A stretch of DNA of 64,000 bases. It comes from Nocardia aurea (GTDB taxonomy: Bacteria > Actinomycetota > Actinomycetes > Mycobacteriales > Mycobacteriaceae). Made by a program: the position numbers and the translations under genes. This document shows positions 46,777-56,265 of this stretch, piece after piece. Below the pieces are notes generated by a model. The model worked only from the letters and a program-made list of their open reading frames with translations. It was not told the DNA's origin and did no database searches. Position 1 is the stretch's first letter. Each line of letters opens with the position of its first letter. The stretch spans positions 186,001 to 250,000 of the forward strand of contig NZ_QCYJ01000084.1 in assembly GCF_003123685.1 (NCBI RefSeq), written 5' to 3'.

Positions 46777-48072
46777 ATGCCGGTTTCGACTACTTCCGCC
46801 ACCGCGAGTGGGCTCTGCTCTTTCATCGACGAGTCGCCGTCGCCGTTCCACGTCTGTCGGACCGTCGCGCGCGAACTGGACGAGCGGGGATTCACCCGGC
46901 TGTCGGAGTCGCGGCCGTGGGAGCAGGGCGCGCCGGGTCGGCACTATGTGGTGCGCGGCGGGTCGCTGGTGGCCTGGGCCACCGAGGACGCGGCGGGCGC
47001 GACGCCGTTCCGGGTGGTGGGCGCGCATACCGACAGCCCGAATCTACGGGTCAAACAGCATCCGGATTTCGTGGTGGCCGGCTGGCAGATGGTCGGGCTG
47101 GAACCCTACGGCGGCGCGTGGTTGAACTCCTGGCTCGACCGTGAACTCGGCATCTCGGGGCGGTTGAGCGTGCGCGACGGAAACGCCGTGCGCGAGAAGT
47201 TGGTTCGTATCGACGATCCCATCCTCCGGGTGCCGCAGCTCGCGATCCACCTGTCCGAGGAACGTCGCGGCGTCACTCTCGATCCGCAGCGGCACGTGAA
47301 CGCGGTATGGGGGCTCGGGGCCGAGCCGAGGTCGTTTCTCGCCTACGTCGCGGAGCGGGCGGAGGTGTCGGCGGCCGATGTACTCGGCTGGGAGTTGATG
47401 ACCCACGATCTGACGCCGAGCCGCGTCATCGGCCGTGACGCCGATCTGGTCAGTGCGCCCAGGTTGGACAACCAGGGCACCTGTTACGCGGGTCTGCGCG
47501 CGTTCCTGGCCGCCGTGGACGCACCGGGCGCGGCCATTCCGGTGCTCGCCATGTTCGACCATGAGGAGGTGGGGAGCCAGTCCGATCGCGGCGCGCAGTC
47601 GGATCTGCTGCCGACGGTGCTGGAGCGGATCGTGCTCGGGCGCGGCGGTGGCCGCGCGGAATTCCTCGCGGCGCTGTCGGGCTCGGTGTGTGCCTCCGGC
47701 GATATGGCGCACGCCACCCATCCGAACTATGCCGAGCGGCACGAACCCGCGCACCGCATCGAGGTCAACGGCGGTCCGGTGCTGAAGGTCAACCAGAATC
47801 TGCGCTACGCCACCGATTCGTCCGGCGCGGGTGCGTTCGCCCTGGCCTGCGCCCAGGCCGGAGTTCCGTTGCAGCGGTACGTGCACCGCGCCGACCTGCC
47901 GTGTGGTTCGACCATCGGCCCGATGACCGCCGCCCGCACGGGGATATCCACCGTCGACGTCGGCGCCGCCCAACTCGCCATGCATTCGGCCCGCGAGATG
48001 ATGGGCGCGCACGACGTGGCCTCCTACGCCGCCGCTTTCGCCGCCTTCCTCACCCCCGAGCCCGCGCTCTAG
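46777..48072 (+). CDS. M18 aspartyl aminopeptidase (PepC/ApeB type)
   Basis: A 431-aa M18 zinc aminopeptidase. Its metal ligands lie in [15 protein letters not shown] (His), [15 protein letters not shown] (Asp), [11 protein letters not shown] (catalytic and metal Glu), [13 protein letters not shown] (Asp) and, near the C-terminus, [17 protein letters not shown] (His). It removes acidic N-terminal residues from peptides. The start sits seven bases after TAGGAT. The position matches Rv0800 (pepC) of the mycobacterial purine region. Confidence 0.93.
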   Translation: MPVSTTSATASGLCSFIDESPSPFHVCRTVARELDERGFTRLSESRPWEQGAPGRHYVVRGGSLVAWATEDAAGATPFRVVGAHTDSPNLRVKQHPDFVVAGWQMVGLEPYGGAWLNSWLDRELGISGRLSVRDGNAVREKLVRIDDPILRVPQLAIHLSEERRGVTLDPQRHVNAVWGLGAEPRSFLAYVAERAEVSAADVLGWELMTHDLTPSRVIGRDADLVSAPRLDNQGTCYAGLRAFLAAVDAPGAAIPVLAMFDHEEVGSQSDRGAQSDLLPTVLERIVLGRGGGRAEFLAALSGSVCASGDMAHATHPNYAERHEPAHRIEVNGGPVLKVNQNLRYATDSSGAGAFALACAQAGVPLQRYVHRADLPCGSTIGPMTAARTGISTVDVGAAQLAMHSAREMMGAHDVASYAAAFAAFLTPEPAL

Positions 48073-48094
48073 CCCGATCTCGGTCAGCCCGATC

Positions 48095-48451
48095 TCAGTC
48101 GAACCACTCCGGATCGCCGGTGCTGATGAATTCGGCGAGCAGTTCGTGGTCGTGCACCGCGTCTCGCAGCACCGCTCCGAGCTCACGCAGCGCGTCCGGA
48201 TCGGTTCCGTAGGCGACGAACATGCCCGCCTCGGGATCGAACCGGATGCGCTCGGCCGCATCGGGAAGCCGCGAATTCACCACCGACCGCGCGACCCCCG
48301 CCCAGTCGTACCCACCCCCCTCGTACCCCGCCGCGGCGAAAACCCCCTGCGTGGCGAGCATGTGATTGTCACTGAGCATCAGGCAGTAGTTACCCGGCTT
48401 GTGGTCGTACTCGAAGAACACCAGCGGAGCGAAGGTCTCACGATCGGTCAC
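48095..48451 (-). CDS. Imm51-like small protein
   Basis: A 118-aa cytoplasmic protein with FFEYDHKPGNYCLMLSDNHM, QGVFAAAGYEGGGYDWAGVARSVV and EAGMFVAYGTD. It resembles Immunity protein 51 (Imm51), which protects against polymorphic toxins. No toxin gene, EndoU or ESX/WXG partner adjoins it. GTG 48451 lies seven bases after TAGAGT (48464-48459) and so is probably leaderless. It may be a domesticated housekeeping relative rather than a true immunity gene. Confidence 0.75.
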   Translation of the reverse strand: MTDRETFAPLVFFEYDHKPGNYCLMLSDNHMLATQGVFAAAGYEGGGYDWAGVARSVVNSRLPDAAERIRFDPEAGMFVAYGTDPDALRELGAVLRDAVHDHELLAEFISTGDPEWFD

Positions 48452-48609
48452 CCGCCAGACTCTAGGACGCGGGTACGACAAATGCGTCTCCCTGCGGCAC
48501 GAGCGTCCCCTCACGTCGCAACCCCTACTCGACGACACCTGTCGTCGGCTCGCCATGGTGCCTGGATGTTCGTACGAGAGCCCCATTCGCGCGCTTCATA
48601 CCCCGCCGC

Positions 48610-48810
48610 CCCCACCCGACGCACCCCGCCCGGCGCGAGCTCTACGAGCGCCCGTTCGCGGCCCGTCTCGCGTCCGAGCGGTCGAAGCGCATGCGACGCA
48701 GTCGCGAGTCTCGACCGCTCGGACGCGAGACAGAGGGGGCCGCGAACCCGCAGCCCCCGGGCCGCCGAAAACCCAGCGAACCCGCGGCCCCGGCCGCCAA
48801 TATCACGAGC
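48610..48810 (-). repeat. Dispersed 3'-end repeat, copy 4 (read as coding by the glycosyltransferase)
   Basis: In minus orientation: GGCGGCC plus an extra half hairpin module near 48775-48804, a hairpin with one mismatch (48756-48735), a palindrome with perfect 21-bp arms (48731-48711/48685-48665, 25-nt loop), and the tail unit ending around 48610. The 5' half of the repeat lies inside the open reading frame of the upstream glycosyltransferase. Confidence 0.85.
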
Positions 48811-50021
48811 GTCGCGATCACGTAGCTGCTGCCGATGATCTGCTGCCACCACGCCCATTCGAGTTCCAGATCCTTCGAATGCGGCAGCAGCCATTGCGGG
48901 CCGATCAGGAACAGCACCGTCAACGCCGCGACCGTGCCGACGTACCAGCGTTCGCGTCGGCCGCGCGCGATGCTGTCGGCGGCGAGGACCAGCGCGGGCG
49001 CCACCCAGACCCAGTGGTGTGACCAGGACACGGGCGAGACGAGAAGTATGGCCGCGGCGTTGACCAGCAGCGCGGCGACGGTCGCGTCCGCTCTGATCAG
49101 TCGGCGCATCCAGATCGCGGCGAGGGCGATCGCCACCAGCGACAGCGCGATCCAGATCAGGGTGGCCAGCGAATCGGAGACCCCGAGCCGGAAGGCCATG
49201 CCCTTGATGGACTGGTTGCCCGCGAAATACGGCGGGCCGATGCGGCCGGTGTCGGCGAGTGTGTCGAACCAGTATTCGACCGAATCGTCGGGGAAGAGCA
49301 GGAAGCCGAGTCCGACGGCGGCGATCGCGGAGACGACCAGCGTGCCCGCGGCCTTCCAGTCGCGGCGCAGCAGGAAGTACAGGAGGTATCCGGCGGGGAT
49401 CAGTTTCACCGAGACCGCGATACCGATCAGCATGCCGCGCGGCCAGAACGGTTTGCGTACCAGGCAGTCCAGCGAGATCGCCGCCATCAGCACCAGGTTG
49501 ATCTGCCCGAAGCCGAAGGTCTGGCGCACCGGTTCGAGGAAATTGGCGAATCCGACGGCCGCGATGACGAGGGTGAGCGCGCTCGTGCGGTCCAGGCCGG
49601 GACGGATCCGGGACAGCACCAGCCAGAGGGTGATGCTCAGGCTGAGGACGTTGGTGAGGACCACCAGCACTTCCGCCGCCTGTAGCGGTATGAGTGCCAG
49701 CGGCGCGAAGAACAGCGCGGCGAGTGGGGGATAGGTGAAGGGCAGGCCGATGCCCTCTACCGGTGGCATCGGGCCGTAGAGCTCACCGCCGTCGAGCCAG
49801 ACGCGCGCGCCGTTGCGGTAGACCTGTAGGTCGATGTAGCCGTTCCACCAGTGGATGAGCAGCGAGACGAGGACCGATATCGCGAACAGTCCGACGGCGG
49901 CGATCAGCCAGCGGGTCTGGTGCGGGGACAGCGGTGACGGGTGTTCGGCCTCGGAACCGGGGCGTGTCTCCGTCGCTGTCGGCTGGTCGGCCGAATTCAC
50001 CACCCCCGCGCGTTCCGTCAC
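48642..50021 (-). CDS. Membrane glycosyltransferase, GT87-like, with repeat-derived tail
   Basis: A 459-aa polytopic protein of the GT-C/GT87 (DUF2029) mannosyltransferase type with about ten hydrophobic helices. It has IDLQVYRNGARVWLDGGELY, the PFTYPPLAALFFAPLALI motif, FGQINLVLMAAISLDC and VSWSHHWVWVAPALV. Such enzymes use polyprenyl-phosphomannose to build lipoglycans. GTG 50021 is seven bases after TACGCT (50034-50029). From about residue 405 to the stop (GSLGFRRPGGCGFAAPSVSR onward, Arg-rich) the protein is encoded by the dispersed repeat, replacing the original C-terminus. Confidence 0.87.
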   Translation of the reverse strand: MTERAGVVNSADQPTATETRPGSEAEHPSPLSPHQTRWLIAAVGLFAISVLVSLLIHWWNGYIDLQVYRNGARVWLDGGELYGPMPPVEGIGLPFTYPPLAALFFAPLALIPLQAAEVLVVLTNVLSLSITLWLVLSRIRPGLDRTSALTLVIAAVGFANFLEPVRQTFGFGQINLVLMAAISLDCLVRKPFWPRGMLIGIAVSVKLIPAGYLLYFLLRRDWKAAGTLVVSAIAAVGLGFLLFPDDSVEYWFDTLADTGRIGPPYFAGNQSIKGMAFRLGVSDSLATLIWIALSLVAIALAAIWMRRLIRADATVAALLVNAAAILLVSPVSWSHHWVWVAPALVLAADSIARGRRERWYVGTVAALTVLFLIGPQWLLPHSKDLELEWAWWQQIIGSSYVIATLVILAAGAAGSLGFRRPGGCGFAAPSVSRPSGRDSRLRRMRFDRSDARRAANGRS

Positions 50022-50188
50022 GCCGCACAGCGTAACGGGGTTGCCGACGGGCCGGTCGGTGGCACTCAGGTGCGGGTGGGGGGCGGGCTCCCTCTAGACT
50101 GAGGCCGAGGCATTCGCCGCAACCAGTGACAAGGCTCGTCGCTCCGGCTTGCCGACCCCCTGCCCGGCCGAAAGGACCCAGGTACTCC

Positions 50189-52483
50189 GTGACTCCGCAG
50201 GTCGACACCGTCAGCGCAGCCGCAGCAACCCCCGATACGCCCCAGCCGTACAAAGAGCTGGGTCTCAAGGACGACGAATACGCCCGCATCAAGGAAATCC
50301 TCGGTCGCAGGCCGACGGATGCCGAACTCGCCATGTATTCGGTGATGTGGAGCGAGCACTGCTCCTACAAGTCCTCGAAGGTGCATCTGCGCTACTTCGG
50401 CGAGACCACCACCGACGAGATGCGGGCTTCCATGCTCGCGGGCATCGGTGAGAACGCGGGCGTGGTCGACGTCGGCGACGGCTGGGCGGTCACCTTCAAG
50501 GTGGAGAGCCACAATCACCCGTCCTACGTCGAGCCGTACCAGGGCGCGGCGACCGGGGTCGGCGGCATCGTGCGCGACATCATGGCCATGGGCGCGCGGC
50601 CCGTCGCGGTGATGGATCAGCTGCGTTTCGGTGCGGCCGACGCGCCGGACACCCGGCGTGTGGTCGACGGTGTGGTGCGCGGCGTCGGCGGATATGGCAA
50701 TTCGCTCGGCCTGCCGAATATCGGCGGCGAGACCGTCTTCGACGCCTCCTACCAGGGCAATCCGCTCGTGAACGCGCTGTGCGCCGGTGTGATGCGGGTC
50801 GAGGACCTGCACCTGGCGTTCGCCTCGGGAGCCGGTAACAAGATCATCCTGTTCGGTGCGCGGACCGGCCTCGACGGCATCGGCGGCGTCTCGGTGCTCG
50901 CCTCGGACACCTTCTCCGGCGACGAATCCTCCGGCGGCCGCAAGAAGCTGCCGAGTGTGCAGGTCGGCGACCCGTTCACCGAGAAGGTGCTCATCGAGTG
51001 CTGTCTCGAGCTGTACGCGGCCGAACTGGTCGTCGGCATCCAGGACCTGGGCGGCGCCGGATTGTCGTGCGCCACTTCCGAACTCGCGGCGGCCGGTGAC
51101 GGCGGCATGCATATCGACCTCACCAAGGTTCCGCTGCGCGCGGCCGATATGACACCGGCCGAAATCCTGTCGAGCGAATCGCAGGAGCGGATGTGCGCGG
51201 TCGTCACCCCGGCGAACGTGGACGCCTTCATGGCGGTCTGCAAGAAGTGGGATGTGCTGGCCACGGTGATCGGCGAGGTCACCGACGGTGAGCGCCTGAT
51301 CGTCAGCTGGCACGGCGAGACCGTCGTGGACGTCCCGCCGCGCACCGTCGCCCACGAGGGCCCGGTCTACGAGCGTCCGGTGCGGCGTCCCGACGAGCAG
51401 GACGCGCTCATCGCGGACACCCCCGATCGGTTGACCCGCCCCGCGACCGGTGACGAACTGCGCGAAACCCTGCTGCGGATGCTCTCCAGCCCGCAGCTGT
51501 GCAGCCGCAAGTGGATCACCGAACAGTACGACCGCTACGTGCGCGGTAACACCGTGCTCGCCGAACACGCCGACGCCGGTGTCATCAGGATCGACGAGGA
51601 GACCGGACGCGGTATCGCCCTGGCGACCGATGCGTCGGGCCGCTACACCAAACTCGATCCGTACACCGGCGCCCAGCTGGCGCTGGCCGAGGCGTTTCGC
51701 AATGTCGCCACCACCGGCGCGACCCCCACGGCCGTCACCAACTGCCTCAACTTCGGCTCCCCCGAGGATCCGGGTGTGATGTGGCAGTTCCAGCAGGCCG
51801 TGCGCGGTCTCGCCGATGGTTGTGTGGCACTGGGCATTCCGGTCACCGGCGGCAATGTCAGCTTCTACAACCAGACCGGCAGTGACGCGATCCTGCCGAC
51901 GCCGGTCGTCGGTGTGCTCGGCGTCATCGACGACGTGCACCGGCGCATTCCGACCGGACTCGGCCTCGAACCGGGTGAGACACTCATCCTGCTCGGTGAG
52001 ACCCACGACGAGTTCGGCGGATCCATCTGGTCCCAGGTCGTGCACGACCATCTCGGTGGCGTGCCCCCCAAGGTCGATTTCGCCCGCGAACAGCTGCTGG
52101 CCGAAATCCTCACCGCGGGTTCACGCGACGGCATGATCAGCGCCGCGCACGACCTGTCCGAGGGCGGACTGGTCCAGACCGTGATCGAGGCCGCGCTGGC
52201 GGGCGAGACCGGTTGCCGTCTCATCCTTCCCGAGGGCGCCGACCCCTTCGTCACCCTGTTCTCCGAATCGACGGGCCGGGTGCTGGTCGCGGTCCCGCGC
52301 ACCGAGGAGACCCGTTTCACCAAGATGTGCGACGCCCGCGGACTGCCGTGGGCGCGGATCGGCGTCGTGGATCAGGGTTCGGATTCGGTCGAGGTGCAGG
52401 GGCAGTTCTCGGTTCCGCTGACCGAGTTGCGGACCGCGTACGAGGGCACGCTGCCCGCGCTGTTCGGCGCGGGCGCACTCTAG
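50189..52483 (+). CDS. purL: FGAM synthase large subunit PurL
   Basis: A 764-aa small-type PurL that works with PurS and PurQ to convert FGAR to FGAM. Motifs are [16 protein letters not shown] (catalytic His), [51 protein letters not shown] and [17 protein letters not shown] 50189 was chosen because it has AAAGGA upstream and precedes the acidic family N-terminus; the open frame extends to 50126 without support. It stands alone, 4.9 kb from purQ, as in mycobacteria. Confidence 0.96.
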   Translation: MTPQVDTVSAAAATPDTPQPYKELGLKDDEYARIKEILGRRPTDAELAMYSVMWSEHCSYKSSKVHLRYFGETTTDEMRASMLAGIGENAGVVDVGDGWAVTFKVESHNHPSYVEPYQGAATGVGGIVRDIMAMGARPVAVMDQLRFGAADAPDTRRVVDGVVRGVGGYGNSLGLPNIGGETVFDASYQGNPLVNALCAGVMRVEDLHLAFASGAGNKIILFGARTGLDGIGGVSVLASDTFSGDESSGGRKKLPSVQVGDPFTEKVLIECCLELYAAELVVGIQDLGGAGLSCATSELAAAGDGGMHIDLTKVPLRAADMTPAEILSSESQERMCAVVTPANVDAFMAVCKKWDVLATVIGEVTDGERLIVSWHGETVVDVPPRTVAHEGPVYERPVRRPDEQDALIADTPDRLTRPATGDELRETLLRMLSSPQLCSRKWITEQYDRYVRGNTVLAEHADAGVIRIDEETGRGIALATDASGRYTKLDPYTGAQLALAEAFRNVATTGATPTAVTNCLNFGSPEDPGVMWQFQQAVRGLADGCVALGIPVTGGNVSFYNQTGSDAILPTPVVGVLGVIDDVHRRIPTGLGLEPGETLILLGETHDEFGGSIWSQVVHDHLGGVPPKVDFAREQLLAEILTAGSRDGMISAAHDLSEGGLVQTVIEAALAGETGCRLILPEGADPFVTLFSESTGRVLVAVPRTEETRFTKMCDARGLPWARIGVVDQGSDSVEVQGQFSVPLTELRTAYEGTLPALFGAGAL

Positions 52484-52552
52484 ACACCGAACCCGGAACG
52501 GGCCCGCACCCCTCGTGCCGGGCCCGTCCGGGTTCGCGTTCGTTCGCGACGG

Positions 52553-52840
52553 TCAGGGATTCTTGAACGGATCGTGTTCGGCCATCAGCTTTTCCATCCT
52601 GGCCTGGTCGATGCGGCCGGTCAGCGAAGCGGATTCGTGCCGGTCGCGGACCACCTTGGCCAGGGTGAAGGTGCTGGTCACCAGGAACAGCACGGTCATT
52701 CCGAGGAAGCCGCGCTGCCAGGAGTCCAGCGGGAGATAGAAGATGCCGACGCCCGCCCCGAACAAGCTGACGCCGAACGCGATCGCAGCCTGCGCGATAT
52801 AGGCCGATGTGGTCGTCGGCTGTGCGCTTGGAGTGCTCAT
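52553..52840 (-). CDS. YiaA/YiaB-type two-helix membrane protein
   Basis: A 95-aa protein with two membrane helices: AAIAFGVSLFGAGVGIFYLP and RGFLGMTVLFLVTSTFTLA, then a cytosolic charged tail ending HDPFKNP. It matches the YiaAB two-helix domain. Function unknown. Convergent with purL (69 bp) and divergent from the membrane hydrolase. Confidence 0.85.
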   Translation of the reverse strand: MSTPSAQPTTTSAYIAQAAIAFGVSLFGAGVGIFYLPLDSWQRGFLGMTVLFLVTSTFTLAKVVRDRHESASLTGRIDQARMEKLMAEHDPFKNP

Positions 52841-53014
52841 GCCTATCGAGTGTGACGATCCGGCGGGCCCCTCGACCGCGTGGAAATACTCGAGCCGGGT
52901 GGGTAATCCTCGGCGGCCACCGAGCCGGCGGGGCGGGTGTGATCTTGCCCGGACTACCGCGTGGCGGTCCGGGCGGGGCGACCGATGTCTGTGACCGCCC
53001 GCCATACTGTTCGA

Positions 53015-54793
53015 GTGCTCCGGACCGCCACCACACTCGCGAAGCTGCGTGCGCGCGGCGTCGTCGTGGTCCGGCGCGTCGAGGACATCGTCGATCTGAA
53101 CTACGTCGGCCTCGTGGTCGCCACCCTGTTCTTCGCGCTGTCGGTGACGCCGTCGCTGGTTCCGAGGGACTGGATGTTCCAGGGGCTGATCAGCGGTATC
53201 AACGCGGCACTCGGCTACGGCCTCGGCTGCCTGCTCGAATGGCTCTACCGGGTGTGGATGCGGCCGTGGATCCGCCGATGGATCGTGCCGAGGCTCCGGC
53301 TGTGGCTGCGGATCGCGCACCTCGGCCCCGCGCCGACCTGGGTGGGGTACGCGGCGAAATCCGCGGTGCTGTTCGCCTGCGCGTTGAGCGCGGGACTGAT
53401 GCTGGTGCAATCGGCGCGGTGGCAGCGTGAGATCACCGCCTTGATGGGGATGGCGGGCACCGATACCGCCGCCTACCTGCGCACCGGTCTGCTGAGTCTG
53501 GCGGTCGGCGTCGCCGTCGTCGCGGTCTACCGGACGGTGCGCGAGACCGTGCTGTACCTGGCCCGTCAGCTCAAGCGGTGGGTGCGGATTCCCGGGGAGT
53601 TGGCGCCGACGGTCGGCCTGCTGCTGCTCGTCGTCCTCGCGGTGACCCTGTTCAACGGCGTCGCCTCGCGGGCGTTCTTCGCGGTCGCCAATTCGGCCTT
53701 CAGTGTGCGCAACGACCACAACTCTCCCAATGCCGTGCAGCCGCGGCAGCCGGAACGTTCCGGCAGTCCCGAATCGCTGGCGAAATGGGAGACGCTCGGT
53801 TTCGAGGGCCGCTGGTTCGTCTCGCACGGGCCGAGTGCGTCCAGGATCGCGGCCGTGACCGGCAAGCCCGCGCGTGAACCCATCCGCGCCTACGTCGGAC
53901 TTGAGTCGGCGACCGACGAACGTGATCAGGTCGCGCTCGCCGTCGACGAACTCGAACGGACGGGCGCGTTCGATCGGAAGGTGATCGTGGTGGTCACCAC
54001 CACCGGTACCGGCTGGGTCAATTCGATGGCGGCGGGCGCGATCGAATACATGTACGGCGGCGATTCCGCCGTGGTCGCCTCGCAGTACTCCTACCTGCCC
54101 AGCGTGCTGTCGTTCCTCGCCGACCGGGGCAAGGCCGCCACGGCGGGCCGTGATCTGTTCGACGCCGTGTATCAGCGGTGGTCGCAGCGCCCGGAAGGGC
54201 AGCGCCCGAAACTGTTCGTCTACGGCGAGAGTCTCGGATCCCAGGGTTCCGAAGCCGCCTTCGACGGCCTGGCCGACCTGCGGGCGAAGGTGGACGGCGC
54301 GCTCTGGGTCGGGCCCCCGAATTCGAATCGGCTGTGGAAGCAGTTCATCTCGCGCCGCGATCCCGGCTCGCCCGAGGTCGAACCGGTCTACGCCGACGGC
54401 CTGGTCGTCCGCTTCGCCGCCGACACCGACGACCTGTCCCGGCCCGACACCGAATGGCGCGCACCCCGCATCGCCTACCTGCAACACGCGTCGGACCCCA
54501 TCGTCTGGTGGTCGACCGACCTGATCTTCTCCCAACCGGACTGGCTGTCCGAACCGCGCGGCTCGGACGTCTCCACCCAGATGCGCTGGTGGCCGTTCGT
54601 CACGTTCTGGCAGGTGACCGCCGACCTCACCAACGCGCAGGGCGTCACCGACGGCCACGGGCACCGCTACGGAACCCTGGTCGTCGACGGCTGGGCGGCG
54701 GTCGCCCAGCCGCCGGGTTGGACGCCGGAACTGGCGGAGAAGGTGAAGTTCCAATTGGACTCGGCGGAGGATTTCGAGCGGGAAACGAAGTGA
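53015..54793 (+). CDS. Membrane alpha/beta hydrolase (Abhydrolase_9 with N-terminal membrane domain)
   Basis: A 592-aa protein. Residues 1-220 form the Abhydrolase_9_N membrane part with four helices (LNYVGLVVATLFFALSVTPS is the first). The rest is an Abhydrolase_9 domain with VVTTTGTGWVNSMAAGAIEYMYGGDSAVVASQYSYLPSVL, GESLGSQGSEAAF (nucleophile elbow) and LQHASDPIVWW. The family is common in actinobacteria; some members act on lipids. CATACT lies six bases before GTG 53015; ATG 52985 is an alternative start. Its stop overlaps the CPBP gene by 4 bp. Confidence 0.87.
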   Translation: MLRTATTLAKLRARGVVVVRRVEDIVDLNYVGLVVATLFFALSVTPSLVPRDWMFQGLISGINAALGYGLGCLLEWLYRVWMRPWIRRWIVPRLRLWLRIAHLGPAPTWVGYAAKSAVLFACALSAGLMLVQSARWQREITALMGMAGTDTAAYLRTGLLSLAVGVAVVAVYRTVRETVLYLARQLKRWVRIPGELAPTVGLLLLVVLAVTLFNGVASRAFFAVANSAFSVRNDHNSPNAVQPRQPERSGSPESLAKWETLGFEGRWFVSHGPSASRIAAVTGKPAREPIRAYVGLESATDERDQVALAVDELERTGAFDRKVIVVVTTTGTGWVNSMAAGAIEYMYGGDSAVVASQYSYLPSVLSFLADRGKAATAGRDLFDAVYQRWSQRPEGQRPKLFVYGESLGSQGSEAAFDGLADLRAKVDGALWVGPPNSNRLWKQFISRRDPGSPEVEPVYADGLVVRFAADTDDLSRPDTEWRAPRIAYLQHASDPIVWWSTDLIFSQPDWLSEPRGSDVSTQMRWWPFVTFWQVTADLTNAQGVTDGHGHRYGTLVVDGWAAVAQPPGWTPELAEKVKFQLDSAEDFERETK

Positions 54794-55605
54794 TCTCCGC
54801 GAAAGTGGTTGCCGCCGTGGTGGTTCCGCTTACATGGAACAATATCCTGCTGCCTCGGCTGCGGTTGGGTCTGCGTGGGCGAACTGTCGCGCACGCAGCC
54901 TTCGCGACGGGGTATTCGGTTGCCCTGCGGGGTAATCCGCGCTGGCGCTCCGCACGCGGAGCGCGCTACGGGCTCGTCGCGTTCGCTGCGGTGAGCTCCG
55001 GATACGTTGTCGCGCTGACGGTCCCGCCGATCCGTCACCTGTTGGCCGGATTCGCCGATCGCAGCCGGACCGTCGGCGATCCCGCAGTCGCCGAATCGGT
55101 GGATCAGGGGGGCGTCCGCGTGGGCGATGGCTCGAGCGCCGGTGGTCGGTCCGTAGGCGATCCCACGGCCCGAATCGGGACGTCCGGAGTTTCCTCGATC
55201 CGACGGCCCCGCGGTGCGCTCGACCGAGACTCGGCCGCGGACGATTCCGAGAGCGCGGTGGTCGACCCCGTCGAGCGGGTCGCCGTCCACATCCCCATCG
55301 GCACCGTCTACAGCGAGGAAATGATCTTCCGCGCCACGCTCGATCCCTTGCTGGACAGCGTTTTCGGGCGTCGCATCGGCCCACTCGCCGCAGCCGCCGT
55401 CTTCGGTCTCTGGCATATCCACCCCGCGCGCGTCGCGGGCGACAACGTACCTGCCACCGTCGCCGCCACGACCGTTGGTGGCCTGCTCTTCGGCCTGCTC
55501 GCTCGCCGTGCCGCGAGTGCCACCGCTCCCGCTCTGCTGCACTTCGCGCTCAACTCGGGTGGGGTGATCGCCCCACTCCTTGCGGAGCGCGGGCGACCGG
55601 TCTGA
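54790..55605 (+). CDS. CPBP intramembrane protease with long disordered insert
   Basis: A 271-aa CPBP (Abi/Rce1-like) membrane peptidase. It has N-terminal helices, then SEEMIFRATL (EExxxR motif, near 177), FGLWHIHPA (FxxxH) and HFALNSGG (HxxxN), all three catalytic motifs. Between the second helix and the first motif lies about 75 residues of low-complexity Gly/Asp/Arg sequence. GTG 54790 overlaps the hydrolase stop (GTGA). In other bacteria CPBP proteins process bacteriocins or prenylated peptides; here it pairs with a membrane hydrolase. Confidence 0.88.
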   Translation: MISAKVVAAVVVPLTWNNILLPRLRLGLRGRTVAHAAFATGYSVALRGNPRWRSARGARYGLVAFAAVSSGYVVALTVPPIRHLLAGFADRSRTVGDPAVAESVDQGGVRVGDGSSAGGRSVGDPTARIGTSGVSSIRRPRGALDRDSAADDSESAVVDPVERVAVHIPIGTVYSEEMIFRATLDPLLDSVFGRRIGPLAAAAVFGLWHIHPARVAGDNVPATVAATTVGGLLFGLLARRAASATAPALLHFALNSGGVIAPLLAERGRPV

Positions 55606-55692
55606 ACGGACAATCTCGCGACGCCGTGCGCGATTCCCGCGCTCTCTGTGGCCGAATGTCGGCTCAGGCCGGTCCCTACCAATAGCCTCCGA

Positions 55693-55698
55693 TACTGT
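55693..55698 (+). promoter_or_regulatory. -10 element of a leaderless promoter
   Basis: TACTGT ends seven bases before GTG 55706, in a 100-bp intergenic gap with no ribosome site. Confidence 0.7.
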
Positions 55699-55705
55699 CG
55701 AATCC

Positions 55706-56095
55706 GTGGCGCGAAAAGTTGATCCGGCGGAGTTGCGGGCCGCGGTAGGGGCTGTGAGCGGGTGGTTGCGCGGGGAGACAGGGGAGGTTCCGGGGCGGGA
55801 GGAGCTGGGGGCGGCGGTGCGGGCCACCGCGCGGACGTTGGCGATCGTCGCGCCGGGGCACGCGGTGGAGGTGCGGGTGCCGCCGTTCGTGGCGGTGCAG
55901 TGCATCGAAGGGCCTCGGCATACCAGGGGGACGCCGCCGAATGTGGTGGAGACCGATGCCAGGACCTGGTTGTTGCTGGCTACGGGGCTGCTCGAATTCG
56001 ATGACGCCGTGCGTGACGGCGTGGTCGCGGCGTCGGGTAGCCGGGCGGGCGAGGTCGCGCGGTGGCTGCCCGTGGCCGCGCCGAATCACGGTTGA
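55706..56095 (+). CDS. Sterol-carrier-family protein (SCP_3)
   Basis: A 129-aa protein with the arrangement of the bacterial SCP ortholog domain: VARKVDPAELRAAVGAVSGW, HAVEVRVPPFVAVQCIEGPRHTRGTPPNVVETDARTWLLLATGLL, ending VARWLPVA. Rv0807 (129 aa) is the likely counterpart. The role is unknown, possibly lipid or hydrophobic-ligand binding. TACTGT lies seven bases before GTG 55706, so the transcript is leaderless. In M. tuberculosis purF follows here; in this window an ABC exporter gene lies convergent instead. Confidence 0.85.
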   Translation: MARKVDPAELRAAVGAVSGWLRGETGEVPGREELGAAVRATARTLAIVAPGHAVEVRVPPFVAVQCIEGPRHTRGTPPNVVETDARTWLLLATGLLEFDDAVRDGVVAASGSRAGEVARWLPVAAPNHG

Positions 56096-56265
56096 GCGGG
56101 AGCCACCGATGCCGTGAGGGCGGGTATGACCCGTGACGCCGCACCGAATCACACGAATCGGTACCGGGGCACGTCGCGGTCTCGGCCGCACCGCGCGACA
56201 CCGCCACGACGATCAGCGGAACTGGACCGATTCGGCGGTGGAGCACGCGTCGGGCGATCGTCGGT

